From contig URDX01000012.1 in assembly GCA_900546695.1 (NCBI GenBank), forward strand, positions 1-49,394: a stretch of 49,394 nt of DNA, written 5' to 3'. Each line of letters begins with the position of its first letter. Within the stretch, counting starts at the first letter, position 1. Below, in pieces: positions 32,463 through 39,987 of the stretch. A program made the position numbers and the translations under genes. This DNA is from an uncultured Eubacteriales bacterium. Its GTDB lineage: Bacteria; Bacillota; Clostridia; Oscillospirales; CAG-272. The notes beneath the pieces were generated by a model. The model ran no database searches and was not told the DNA's origin. It saw only the letters and a program-made list of their open reading frames with translations.

Positions 32463-33923
32463 TCAGGCGTTATATATACGCGCGGAGGTATTACCGCCGT
32501 GACCGGTCCAGTTAGTATGGAAGAACTCGCCGCGCTCGCGGTCTACTCGCTCATAGGTATGTGCGCCGAAGTAGTCGCGCTGAGCCTGGAGCAGGTTAGC
32601 GGGCAGGCGCTCGCAGCGGTAGCCGTCAAAATAAGAGAGTGCGGTGGTCATTGCGGGAGCGGGAACGCCCGATGCGATGGCGAGACCGCAGATGCGTCTC
32701 CAGCCCGCCTCGCTCTCCTCGATGACCTTTGTGAAATAGGGGTCAAGGAGCAGGTTTGTCAGCTCGGGGTTATTGACGTAAGCCTCGCGGATCTTGCCGA
32801 GGAACACGCTGCGGATGATGCAGCCGCCGCGCCACATGAGCGCGATGCCGCCGTAATTGAGGTTCCAGCCGTAGGTCTTTGCAGCAGAACGCATGAGGGT
32901 GTAGCCCTGAGCGTAGGAGACTATCTTTGCGGCAAAGAGGGCATGGCGGAGGTCCTCGAGGGTCTTAGCTTTCTCTTCATCGGTGAGCTTGAGCTGGGTG
33001 CGCTCGGAGCCGAGCACGGACGCAGCGTGAACGCGCTCCTCCTTCATAGCCGAGAGACAGCGTGCGAAAACCGCCTCGCCGATAAGGGTAAGCGGAACGC
33101 CCTCGTCAAGTGCGGCTATGCCCGTCCATTTACCCGTGCCCTTCTGACCTGCGGTGTCGAGTATCTTATCAACGACCGCCTCGCCGTTCTCGTCGCGGTA
33201 AGCGAGGATATCGCGGGTTATCTCGATGAGGTAGCTGTCGAGCTCGCCCTTGTTCCACTCTGCAAACACGGCGGACATCTCGTCGTTGCTCATGCCGAGC
33301 AGGTCGTGCATGATCTGATATGCCTCACAGATGAGCTGCATGTCGCCGTACTCGATGCCGTTATGCACCATCTTGACGAAGTGACCTGCGCCGTCCTCGC
33401 CGACCCAGTCGCAGCAGGGCGAGCCGTCGGGGCCCTTAGCGCAGATGGTCTGGAGAATCGGGCGGACGATCGGCCATGCCGCGGGCGAGCCGCCGGGCAT
33501 CATGCTCGGTCCGTTGAGCGCGCCCTCCTCGCCGCCGGAAACGCCTGTGCCGATGTACAGCTTGCCCTTGCTCTCGACGTACTTTGTACGTCTGATGGTG
33601 TCGGGGAAGTGCGAGTTTCCGCCGTCGATGATAACATCGCCGTCGTCGAGCAGCGGGAGCAGCTTATCTATCATGCCGTCAACGGGCGCGCCTGCCTTTA
33701 TCATCATCATGATGCGGCGGGGCTTCTCGAGCGAATCGACCAGCTCCTCGAGCGAGTGTGTACCGATGATGTTCTTGCCTGCGGCTCTGCCCGAGACGAA
33801 CCTGTCGACCACCTCGGTGGTGCGGTTGAACACGGCGACGGTAAAGCCCTTGCTCTCCATGTTCATTACGAGATTTTCGCCCATTACGGCGAGACCTATC
33901 ATGCCTATGTCTGCTTTTTTCAT
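32463..33923 (-). CDS. gnd: 6-phosphogluconate dehydrogenase (decarboxylating)
   Basis: Oxidises 6-phosphogluconate to ribulose 5-phosphate and CO2 in the oxidative pentose phosphate pathway, usually with NADP+. 486 residues, typical long form: Rossmann motif GLAVMGENLVMNM, NRTTE, DGGNS, substrate loop GVSGGEEGALNGPSMMPGG, catalytic K/N in HFVKMVHNGIEYGDMQ, and C-terminal RDYFGAHTYERVD. RBS AAAGGGAAA. It follows the LarA-like gene with a 37-bp gap. Confidence 0.96.
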   Translation of the reverse strand: MKKADIGMIGLAVMGENLVMNMESKGFTVAVFNRTTEVVDRFVSGRAAGKNIIGTHSLEELVDSLEKPRRIMMMIKAGAPVDGMIDKLLPLLDDGDVIIDGGNSHFPDTIRRTKYVESKGKLYIGTGVSGGEEGALNGPSMMPGGSPAAWPIVRPILQTICAKGPDGSPCCDWVGEDGAGHFVKMVHNGIEYGDMQLICEAYQIMHDLLGMSNDEMSAVFAEWNKGELDSYLIEITRDILAYRDENGEAVVDKILDTAGQKGTGKWTGIAALDEGVPLTLIGEAVFARCLSAMKEERVHAASVLGSERTQLKLTDEEKAKTLEDLRHALFAAKIVSYAQGYTLMRSAAKTYGWNLNYGGIALMWRGGCIIRSVFLGKIREAYVNNPELTNLLLDPYFTKVIEESEAGWRRICGLAIASGVPAPAMTTALSYFDGYRCERLPANLLQAQRDYFGAHTYERVDRERGEFFHTNWTGHGGNTSARIYNA

Positions 33924-33960
33924 TGTATTTTCCCTTTCCTTTTATTGTTTATTGCGGTGC

Positions 33961-35268
33961 TCAGACGCTCCAGAGTCCGAGCGCGGGGTTGGAGATGTAG
34001 TAGAATTCCTCGCCGTCGGGGGCGGTGTTCCAGCCGTCGGTGAGCTTTGCGGGGTCGTAGCGCTTTGCCGCCTCCGCGTAGCTCTGCCAATCAAAGCTGA
34101 CTCCGCGCACCTCCGCCTCCGAGACCTTCTCGGTGCAGTAGGTGATGTTGAAGCGCCCGTCGGACGAGCCGTGTATCAGATGTGCCGCGACCGAGAGATT
34201 TCCGCGCAGGTCGTCGCATTCGGGCGAATCGACGAGTCGGAGCACGTTCTCTCTGCCGACGTAGCCGTACTTTCTTATCAGTCGGTCGTTTTCCTCATCC
34301 TCGCCGAAGCGCTCGACTCCCGGTGCGAGAACGGTCAGCTCGCCGCCGTCCGCCATCGCGAGACGTGTGCGATAGACCGCCTTGTTTCCGAGCCATGTGC
34401 TCTTGAATTCGCGCGGGTCGAGATAGACTACGCAGTGCTTCATCGGGCGGTCGAGCCGTATGAAGTTCAGCTCCGCGCTCTGCGCGACCGCCTGCTCAAA
34501 GCCCGAGCGTTCTCTGCCGCAGAACAGCCCGTGAATGTGCACGCCGTCGCCCGTATTAGTCGTTACCGTCAGGATGTAGCCCAGCGGTACCGAGCCGAGA
34601 AAATGCTGCTCGGCATAGTCGAATACCTGTCTGACGGGGGAGTGATCCCTGCCCATTATCCGCTCCATACCGTAGAACGCGCCGAGCATGTGCGAGCTGT
34701 TTATCATCGAGCTGCCGCCGCAGCCGACGAAGATGTTCTTCGAGTAGTTTGCCATGCCGACGACCTCGTGCGGCACGACCTGACCGATGGAGTAGATGAG
34801 ATCGTAGTCTCCGCTGACTATTCTGCGGTTGACCTCAACGTCGATGGGCGTTGAAACAAGCCCTTCCGACACCTCCGAGACGAACTCCCCGGGGACCTCG
34901 CCTATCTTAACAACGTCGTCGCGCCAGTTGTGCACGAGCAGCTTTTCGTAGTCGACCCTGCCCTCAAAGAAGGTCTCGCATTCCTCGCGTGACATCGGGA
35001 CATGCGTTCCGAGTGCGGGCATAACGTCCCACTCGATTTCCTCCGCGCGGGCTGTAAATATCTCGGTCAGCATCGCCGTGATGTGCCCCGCGCCCGAATA
35101 CATGCGTGTAAAATCGGGCGGAAGCATGAGCACGCGCACCCTGCCTCCTGCGTCCCTGCCGCTCTCGCGGCGCTGCTCGGCGAGCTGTGTCATCCGCTCG
35201 TCGACATATTCCTCAAGTGCTGCGCGCAGCTCTGCGTCGGACAGCCCTTTTTCGCTTTTGAATACCAT
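33961..35268 (-). CDS. LarA-like (DUF2088) racemase/epimerase family protein
   Basis: 435 residues with lactate-racemase-family landmarks: PDFTRMYSGAG, PALGTHVPMSREE, SIGQVVPHEVVGMANYSKNIFVGCGG (split here: the His in VPHEVVG and the Lys in YSKNIFVG occupy positions that bind the nickel-pincer cofactor in LarA) and GIMG-like FYGMERIMG. The family includes lactate, malate and mannonate epimerases. No cofactor synthesis genes (larB/C/E) are in the window. Linkage to gnd hints at a sugar-acid substrate such as mannonate or gluconate, which is inference only. Confidence 0.75.
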   Translation of the reverse strand: MVFKSEKGLSDAELRAALEEYVDERMTQLAEQRRESGRDAGGRVRVLMLPPDFTRMYSGAGHITAMLTEIFTARAEEIEWDVMPALGTHVPMSREECETFFEGRVDYEKLLVHNWRDDVVKIGEVPGEFVSEVSEGLVSTPIDVEVNRRIVSGDYDLIYSIGQVVPHEVVGMANYSKNIFVGCGGSSMINSSHMLGAFYGMERIMGRDHSPVRQVFDYAEQHFLGSVPLGYILTVTTNTGDGVHIHGLFCGRERSGFEQAVAQSAELNFIRLDRPMKHCVVYLDPREFKSTWLGNKAVYRTRLAMADGGELTVLAPGVERFGEDEENDRLIRKYGYVGRENVLRLVDSPECDDLRGNLSVAAHLIHGSSDGRFNITYCTEKVSEAEVRGVSFDWQSYAEAAKRYDPAKLTDGWNTAPDGEEFYYISNPALGLWSV

Positions 35269-35363
35269 TTTTAATTGTACCTTTCGTCATGTCCGCCGCG
35301 CCTGACGCATGCGATATCCGCATGTCCGCCCCGCGCGACGGGCGACCTTTTTTCCGACATTAA

Positions 35364-35392
35364 ATTATATCAAAATCCGCGCGCCATTGCAA
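35364..35392 (-). promoter_or_regulatory. Promoter of the LarA-like gene and gnd
   Basis: On the minus strand: TTGCAA (35387-35392), a 17-bp spacer and TATAAT (35364-35369). Back-to-back with the mnmM promoter; the two -35 boxes are 17 bp apart. Confidence 0.8.
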
Positions 35393-35409
35393 TAGTTTTT
35401 TCATATATC

Positions 35410-35438
35410 TTGAATTCTTTTCGCCCGCGTGATATAAT
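35410..35438 (+). promoter_or_regulatory. Promoter of mnmM
   Basis: TTGAAT (35410-35415), a 17-bp spacer and TATAAT (35433-35438), giving a leader of about 190 nt before mnmM. Confidence 0.8.
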
Positions 35439-35472
35439 ATCGCGGTACGAGAGCCGCAGCGGCTGCCGCGAT

Positions 35473-35631
35473 ATGCCGAACGGGCATGTACGCATGGCGC
35501 TTGTGCGGCTGATGCGGACAAAAGCGAAAAACGAAAACCGATACAAAACGCAGAACAAAAACGCAAAACAAAACAGAAGACAAAACAGAAGACAAAACAG
35601 AAGACAAAACAGGAAACTTAAACGGAGGTAG
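35473..35631 (+). CDS. Possible leader peptide ORF upstream of mnmM
   Basis: An open frame of 52 codons from ATG 35473 (alternative ATGs at 35494 region and 35512) ends with TAG 35629-35631, 3 nt before the mnmM ATG, with the mnmM ribosome site GGAGG (35624-35628) inside its last codons. The last 39 residues are almost all Lys, Arg, Asn and Gln. No Shine-Dalgarno sequence is visible for its own start, so translation is uncertain; it could simply be an A-rich unstructured leader. Confidence 0.3.
   Translation: MPNGHVRMALVRLMRTKAKNENRYKTQNKNAKQNRRQNRRQNRRQNRKLKRR
35574..35609 (+). repeat. 12-bp tandem repeat in the mnmM leader
   Basis: Three perfect head-to-tail copies of CAGAAGACAAAA, at 35574, 35586 and 35598, followed by CAGG. 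The surrounding 100 nt are nearly free of T. Confidence 0.95.
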
Positions 35632-35634
35632 GAT

Positions 35635-36210
35635 ATGACCGACCTGCTGACACTGCACAAATATTTTCTCTCGCAGCACCTGCGCCGCGGCGGGGTGGCT
35701 GTCGATTTTACGATGGGCAACGGGCACGATACGCAGTATCTGTGCAATGCCGTCTACGGCGGGGAGGATGCGCCGGGCAAGGTCTACGCCTTTGATATTC
35801 AACAGGCGGCGGTAGACAGCACCGCGCGGCTGCTGCGCGAGAGCGGAACGCCCGAGAATTATACGCTTATCTGCGCTTCGCACGACCGCGTTGCGGAGTT
35901 CGTTCACGAGACGTTCGACGCGGGAGTGTTCAATCTCGGATGGCTGCCCGGCTCGGACAAAAAGGTGACTACGCAGCGCAGCTCGACCCTGCCCGCGATC
36001 GAGGCGGCGGTGTCGCTGCTCGCGCCCGGCGGGATACTGCTCGTTGCCGTCTACCCCGGTCACGAGGAGGGCAGGCTCGAGGGCGAGGCTATCGCCGAGC
36101 TGCTGTCGCAGAAGAGCCGATTTGAGATGTCGGTGGGACGCTTTCAGTTTATTAATTCCCCGACCTCGCCCTACTTTTTCGTAATTGAGAAAAAAGAGCC
36201 GCGAGCGTGA
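35635..36210 (+). CDS. mnmM: MnmM-type tRNA wobble-uridine methyltransferase (YtqB family)
   Basis: SAM-dependent methyltransferase, 191 residues, of the former rRNA_methylase/YtqB family now linked to the last step of mnm5s2U synthesis at tRNA position 34. Motif I AVDFTMGNGHDTQYL (near 23), acidic YAFDIQQAA, the family-specific FNLGWLPGSDKKVTT (near 99), TLPAIEAAVSLLAPGGILLV and the C-terminal VYPGHEEGRLEGEAI. RBS GGAGG at 35624. It has its own divergent promoter and an unusual repeat-bearing leader. Confidence 0.85.
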   Translation: MTDLLTLHKYFLSQHLRRGGVAVDFTMGNGHDTQYLCNAVYGGEDAPGKVYAFDIQQAAVDSTARLLRESGTPENYTLICASHDRVAEFVHETFDAGVFNLGWLPGSDKKVTTQRSSTLPAIEAAVSLLAPGGILLVAVYPGHEEGRLEGEAIAELLSQKSRFEMSVGRFQFINSPTSPYFFVIEKKEPRA

Positions 36211-36492
36211 TTCTGTCGCCGCTCGGGATGTGTGACTTTGCCGCGCTGCACGAGTGTGGTGCTGCCGCGCCGACCCTGACTTTACCGCAGCCGCGCGTGA
36301 TTTTATTGCAGCCGTTCGTGACATTGCAGCGGCGCTGCGCTTTTATGCAAGTTTATCGCCGCCGCAGCATACGGATATGTCGGAAGTATACATGACGGTA
36401 TGACCGTCGCTGCCCTCACGGCGCTGCGGCACTACGCGTTATATGGATATGCGTTAGCTATATGGATATGCGTTATATGAAAGGAAACAGTG
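36211..36492. other. Spacer between mnmM and ddl with short repeats
   Basis: No gene. It contains loosely repeated (g/c)cgtga-tttat-gcagccg words (36290-36340) and an exact 17-bp direct repeat TATATGGATATGCGTTA at 36440-36456 and 36459-36475, just before the ddl ribosome-binding site AAGGAAA. Confidence 0.7.
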
Positions 36493-37536
36493 ATGAATAT
36501 TCTTGTTCTTGCAGGCGGGCTCAGCCCCGAAAGAGATGTTTCGCTCTCGTCGGGCAGCAAGATAGCCTCCGCTCTTATCGAACGCGGACACCGCGTTGCG
36601 ATGGTCGATGTTTATATGGATCTCGGCGAGCTGCCGCGCTTTTCGGATGAGCCGATACCCCCGTGCTCCGCTGCGGAGACCGAGCCCGATCTCGACGCGC
36701 TGCGTGCCGAGCGTATTGCACTGCGCGGAAGCGAAGAGGGCAGCGGCGAGCTCATCGGCAGGGGCGTTGTCGACGCATGCCGCGCGGCGGATGTCGTCTT
36801 TCTCGCGCTGCACGGCGGTATGGGAGAGAACGGTCAGCTCCAGGCGCTGCTCGACTGCTACGGCATCGTCTACACGGGCAGTCCGTACGCGGGCTGCGCC
36901 GTTGCGATGGACAAAGACATAAGCAAACGCATCGTCTGCCGCGAGGGAATCGACACCGCGCGCTGGATAACCATGGACCGCGGCGAGCTCAGCGCGGCAC
37001 GTGTGCTTGACGAGCTCGGCTTGCCCTGCGTCGTAAAGCCTATCGGCTGCGGCTCGAGCGTCGGCGTGTCGCTCGTTCGCACCGAATCCGAGCTCGGCGC
37101 GGCGCTCGACGAAGCGGAGCGCTGCGGTCAGGCTGTGATTGCGGAGGAGTTCGTCGGCGGACGCGAGCTTTCGGTCGGTGTGCTCGGCGAGCGCGCGCTC
37201 CCGTCTATCGAGATAGAGCCGAGGGGCGGCTTTTACGACTACAAAAACAAGTATCAGGCGGGCTGCACCGTTGAGACGACGCCCGCAAATATCCCGCCGC
37301 AGCTCGAGCAGCGACTGCGCGAAGCGTCGCTTACCGCGCACCGCGCGCTCGGTCTCTACGCCTACAGCCGCAGCGATTTTATCTACCGCGAGCAGGACGA
37401 CCGTCTCGTCTATCTCGAGACCAACACCCTCCCCGGCATGACCCCGACGAGCCTGCTCCCGCAGGAGGCGGCAGCCGTCGGCATCGACTACCCCGAGCTA
37501 TGCGAGACCGTCGTCCGCTACGCTCTAAAGCGCTGA
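36493..37536 (+). CDS. ddl: D-alanine--D-alanine ligase
   Basis: ATP-grasp enzyme that makes D-Ala-D-Ala for peptidoglycan. 347 residues: N-terminal ILVLAGGLSPERDVSLSSG, LHGGMGENGQLQALL, GSPYAGCAVAMDKDISK, CVVKPIGCGSSVGVSLV, the omega-loop DYKNKYQAG with Tyr, and the C-terminal SRSDFIYRE and LETNTLPGMTPTSL ATP/Mg site. ATG 36493 is preferred to the in-frame GTG at 36490. Followed by a long repeat-rich spacer. Confidence 0.93.
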   Translation: MNILVLAGGLSPERDVSLSSGSKIASALIERGHRVAMVDVYMDLGELPRFSDEPIPPCSAAETEPDLDALRAERIALRGSEEGSGELIGRGVVDACRAADVVFLALHGGMGENGQLQALLDCYGIVYTGSPYAGCAVAMDKDISKRIVCREGIDTARWITMDRGELSAARVLDELGLPCVVKPIGCGSSVGVSLVRTESELGAALDEAERCGQAVIAEEFVGGRELSVGVLGERALPSIEIEPRGGFYDYKNKYQAGCTVETTPANIPPQLEQRLREASLTAHRALGLYAYSRSDFIYREQDDRLVYLETNTLPGMTPTSLLPQEAAAVGIDYPELCETVVRYALKR

Positions 37537-37572
37537 GGGGACGAGGGGAACGAGGGGAACGAGGGGGAACGA
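37537..37572 (+). repeat. Short G-rich tandem repeat
   Basis: GGGGAACGA-type units of about 9-10 nt repeat three to four times directly after the ddl stop codon. Confidence 0.75.
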
Positions 37573-37573
37573 T

Positions 37574-37601
37574 GGGGGAAACTTTTGAAAAAGTTTCCCC
37601 C
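37574..37601. repeat. Hairpin GGGGGAAACTTTT / AAAAGTTTCCCCC
   Basis: Perfect 13-bp arms (37574-37586 and 37589-37601), followed by AAGCCCCC and A/T-rich words rather than a T-run. A second smaller hairpin GAGCTTTT/AAAAGCTC lies at 37711-37729. The surrounding 37570-37790 looks like a dispersed intergenic element. Confidence 0.75.
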
Positions 37602-37862
37602 AAGCCCCCTTTAAAACTTTAAAACTGAGAGGGAGTTTTGAAAGGGACAACGGCGGAGAGTTTAGTCCGAGGAGATTTTCAAGAAGGTGACGGCTTGAGA
37701 GGGCGATGCGGAGCTTTTGAAAAAAGCTCTTCCGAACGCATTTCAAAAATATGAGGCGGAGAGGCTGTTTTTGAAGAGGCGGCGATGCCTCGTGATTATC
37801 TCTGCTGTTACAGCGGTGCGGAGAAATTCGTATCAGAAGTACAGAATCTGTTTAAGCAGCAC
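37602..37862. other. Gene-free part of the ddl / ABC exporter spacer
   Basis: No gene. A/T-rich and G-rich words alternate (AAAACTTTAAAACTGAGAGG), probably part of the same dispersed element. Confidence 0.5.
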
Positions 37863-37900
37863 AAAACGGGGCGGGTCTCGGTCGAGACCCGCCCCGTTTT
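37863..37900. terminator. Bidirectional terminator between ddl and the ABC exporter
   Basis: Perfect 18-bp arms (37863-37880 and 37883-37900), AAAACGGGGCGGGTCTCG and its complement, with A and T runs at the two ends, so it can act on both converging transcripts. Confidence 0.85.
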
Positions 37901-37939
37901 ACAAGTGTTGTCGGAGCCTGCAGGCATTGCCGTGCGGTG

Positions 37940-38125
37940 ACCGCGCGGGGTGCATTGTCCATGTCGGGGCACGGTGTACTCGTCGGGGTACGGCGTGCTC
38001 GCTTGTCCTACCGTTGTGCGCGGTGTGCTCATATACCCGTACCATCGGGCACGGAGCGTCTGTATCATCGTGCACGGCGCGTTTATATCATCGGGCGCGG
38101 CGCGTTCAAATGCCCCGCGCGGGGT
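37940..38125. repeat. Degenerate tandem repeat array
   Basis: Five to seven imperfect units of about 22-28 nt based on (a)tcgggcacggcgcgtttata, ending in CCCCGCGCGGGG just before the 3' end of the ABC exporter gene. No gene. Confidence 0.65.
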
Positions 38126-38136
38126 TCGGCGAGGTG

Positions 38137-39987
38137 TTATTCCTTATAGTACTCAGCCTGCATGGAGAACATTTTCCTATATATCCCGTCGTCGGTCTGC
38201 ATCAGCTCATCATGCGTTCCGTATTCGGAGACGGTACCGTTTGCAAAAACGGCTATCTTATCCGTAAAGCGTGTGGAAGAAAGGCGATGCGAAATATATA
38301 TTGCGGTCTTACCGTTTGCGAGCTCATGAAAATTCCGATAGATATTATACTCGGCGACAGGGTCGAGCGCGGAGGTAGGCTCATCGAAGATTATTATCGG
38401 CGCGTCGCGGTAAACGGCGCGTGCTATCGCGACCTTCTGACCCTCGCCGCCCGAGAGCTCTATACCGTCGGGGTCGAATTCCTTATAGATATAGGTATCA
38501 ACGCCGCGGGGCAGTGTCTTTATCCGCTCGGTGAGCCCGCATTTTACGATGGCATCGTCGAGCTTTTCGGTATCGGGCTCGGTATCCATCGCGATATTTT
38601 CCGCCACCGTAAAGCTGAACAGGGAAAAGTCCTGAAACACCACGCCGATGAGCTTATAATAATCCTCGAGAGCGATATCCTTTGCGGGGATACCGTTTAC
38701 GAATATTTCGCCCGCGGTCGGCTCATAGAAGCGGCACAGCAGTCTCACAAATGTGGTTTTCCCCGCGCCGTTTACACCGACTATCGACAGCGTTTCGCCC
38801 TGCCTGACGGCTATGTTGACGTGCTCGAGTATCATGCGGTCGGTCTTAGGATATTTAAAGGACACGTCGCGGAATTCTATCTCGACGTTTTTCGGGATAT
38901 CAATATGTCGGGAGCCGCTGTTTTTCCGTTCGTTCTCGCCGTAATCGAGGCAGCGTCTGTAATCGTTGAGATACCATGAGGTCTGAAAAACGAGGTTCAT
39001 CCAGTTGGAGGATATTCCCATGATACATGAGGAGAACGCGCCCGCGGCGGTGAGGTACATCGAAAAATCACCGACGGTCATAGAGCTGTATATAACCTGA
39101 AGCGAAAGGATGAGATATATCGCGATGTCCTGCAGCGCGGAAACGGCGGCACCTATACCCCCGCTCCTGCTCATGCGCTCGGTAAATTCTCTGTCGGTCT
39201 TATACAGGTCCTCCCGCCAGCTTTTTTCAGCCATTCCGAATATCCAATCCTCGAGGTCGTTCATGCGGACCTCTTTTCCCGCCTGAATATCGTCGGTCAG
39301 CGACATATAATATCCGTTCGTGCGGCTCGCGCGTATGCGCCCCTCGTTATACTCGTATGACATCCGCTGCCGACGCCGCTCCGTCAGATACTGAGCCGCG
39401 GCTGCGACGGCGATGACGGCGAGTATGACGGGGCTGAGGCTGAACACGACTATGCCGATACCGAACAGGGTCATAAAGCTGCCTATTATCGCGGTGGAGA
39501 ACTGCAGCACGCTGTCAAAACGATTTTCCTGAGCGAGCCATATGTAATCATGCATTACGGGGTCCTCGAGTGTGGCGTAGCTCATGGATGTGACCGACCT
39601 TGCCAGCAGTTTTTGCATGGAAAAGTTCAGCTTTTCGTGCTCCTTTGCGTCGCCCTTTGACAGAAGCAGCTCTGCCGCGCCGAGAACGAACGACAGCGCC
39701 GCCATCGACAGCGCGTAAAAAACGGCGTAGCCTATCCTCCGACCCTCGGTTATTTCGTTCAGTATCGCGCGGACAAAGAATATCGGAACGATCGTTTTCA
39801 CCGTCCGAAGTATCAGCAGGGGAACGCGGTAAAGAAACAGCTTTTTATTTGCCGTCCATATCATTTTGTATGCAAACCGCAGGTCGGAGAGCTGCTGTTT
39901 CAGCGTGCGGCTGCCCTCCGCGGTGACCGTATCCGTCTCCTGCTTTTTTCGGTGGTGCAGCCGCAGTCGGATGCTCTTCTTCGTCAT
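38137..39987 (-). CDS. ABC exporter, permease-ATPase fusion (second subunit)
   Basis: 616 residues. A transmembrane domain (first ~350 residues; e.g. IGYAVFYALSMAALSFVLGA and AIIGSFMTLFGIGIVVFSLS) is fused to an ATPase with Walker A VGVNGAGKTT, Q-loop VVFQDFSLFS, signature LSGGEGQK, Walker B IIIFDEPTSALDP and H-loop ISHRLSST. RBS GAGGAGGTG. The start overlaps the upstream half-transporter stop by 4 nt (ATGA), so the two are a heterodimeric exporter. Substrate unknown. Confidence 0.9.
   Translation of the reverse strand: MTKKSIRLRLHHRKKQETDTVTAEGSRTLKQQLSDLRFAYKMIWTANKKLFLYRVPLLILRTVKTIVPIFFVRAILNEITEGRRIGYAVFYALSMAALSFVLGAAELLLSKGDAKEHEKLNFSMQKLLARSVTSMSYATLEDPVMHDYIWLAQENRFDSVLQFSTAIIGSFMTLFGIGIVVFSLSPVILAVIAVAAAAQYLTERRRQRMSYEYNEGRIRASRTNGYYMSLTDDIQAGKEVRMNDLEDWIFGMAEKSWREDLYKTDREFTERMSRSGGIGAAVSALQDIAIYLILSLQVIYSSMTVGDFSMYLTAAGAFSSCIMGISSNWMNLVFQTSWYLNDYRRCLDYGENERKNSGSRHIDIPKNVEIEFRDVSFKYPKTDRMILEHVNIAVRQGETLSIVGVNGAGKTTFVRLLCRFYEPTAGEIFVNGIPAKDIALEDYYKLIGVVFQDFSLFSFTVAENIAMDTEPDTEKLDDAIVKCGLTERIKTLPRGVDTYIYKEFDPDGIELSGGEGQKVAIARAVYRDAPIIIFDEPTSALDPVAEYNIYRNFHELANGKTAIYISHRLSSTRFTDKIAVFANGTVSEYGTHDELMQTDDGIYRKMFSMQAEYYKE

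Noticed and set aside
31936..32502. Overlapping plus-strand frames in the repeat-rich spacer before gnd
   Set aside because: They cross several inverted repeats and the gnd terminator and have no coding signature.
35574..35609. Possible CRISPR-like repeats
   Set aside because: The 12-bp units are directly adjacent without spacers and no cas gene is in the window.
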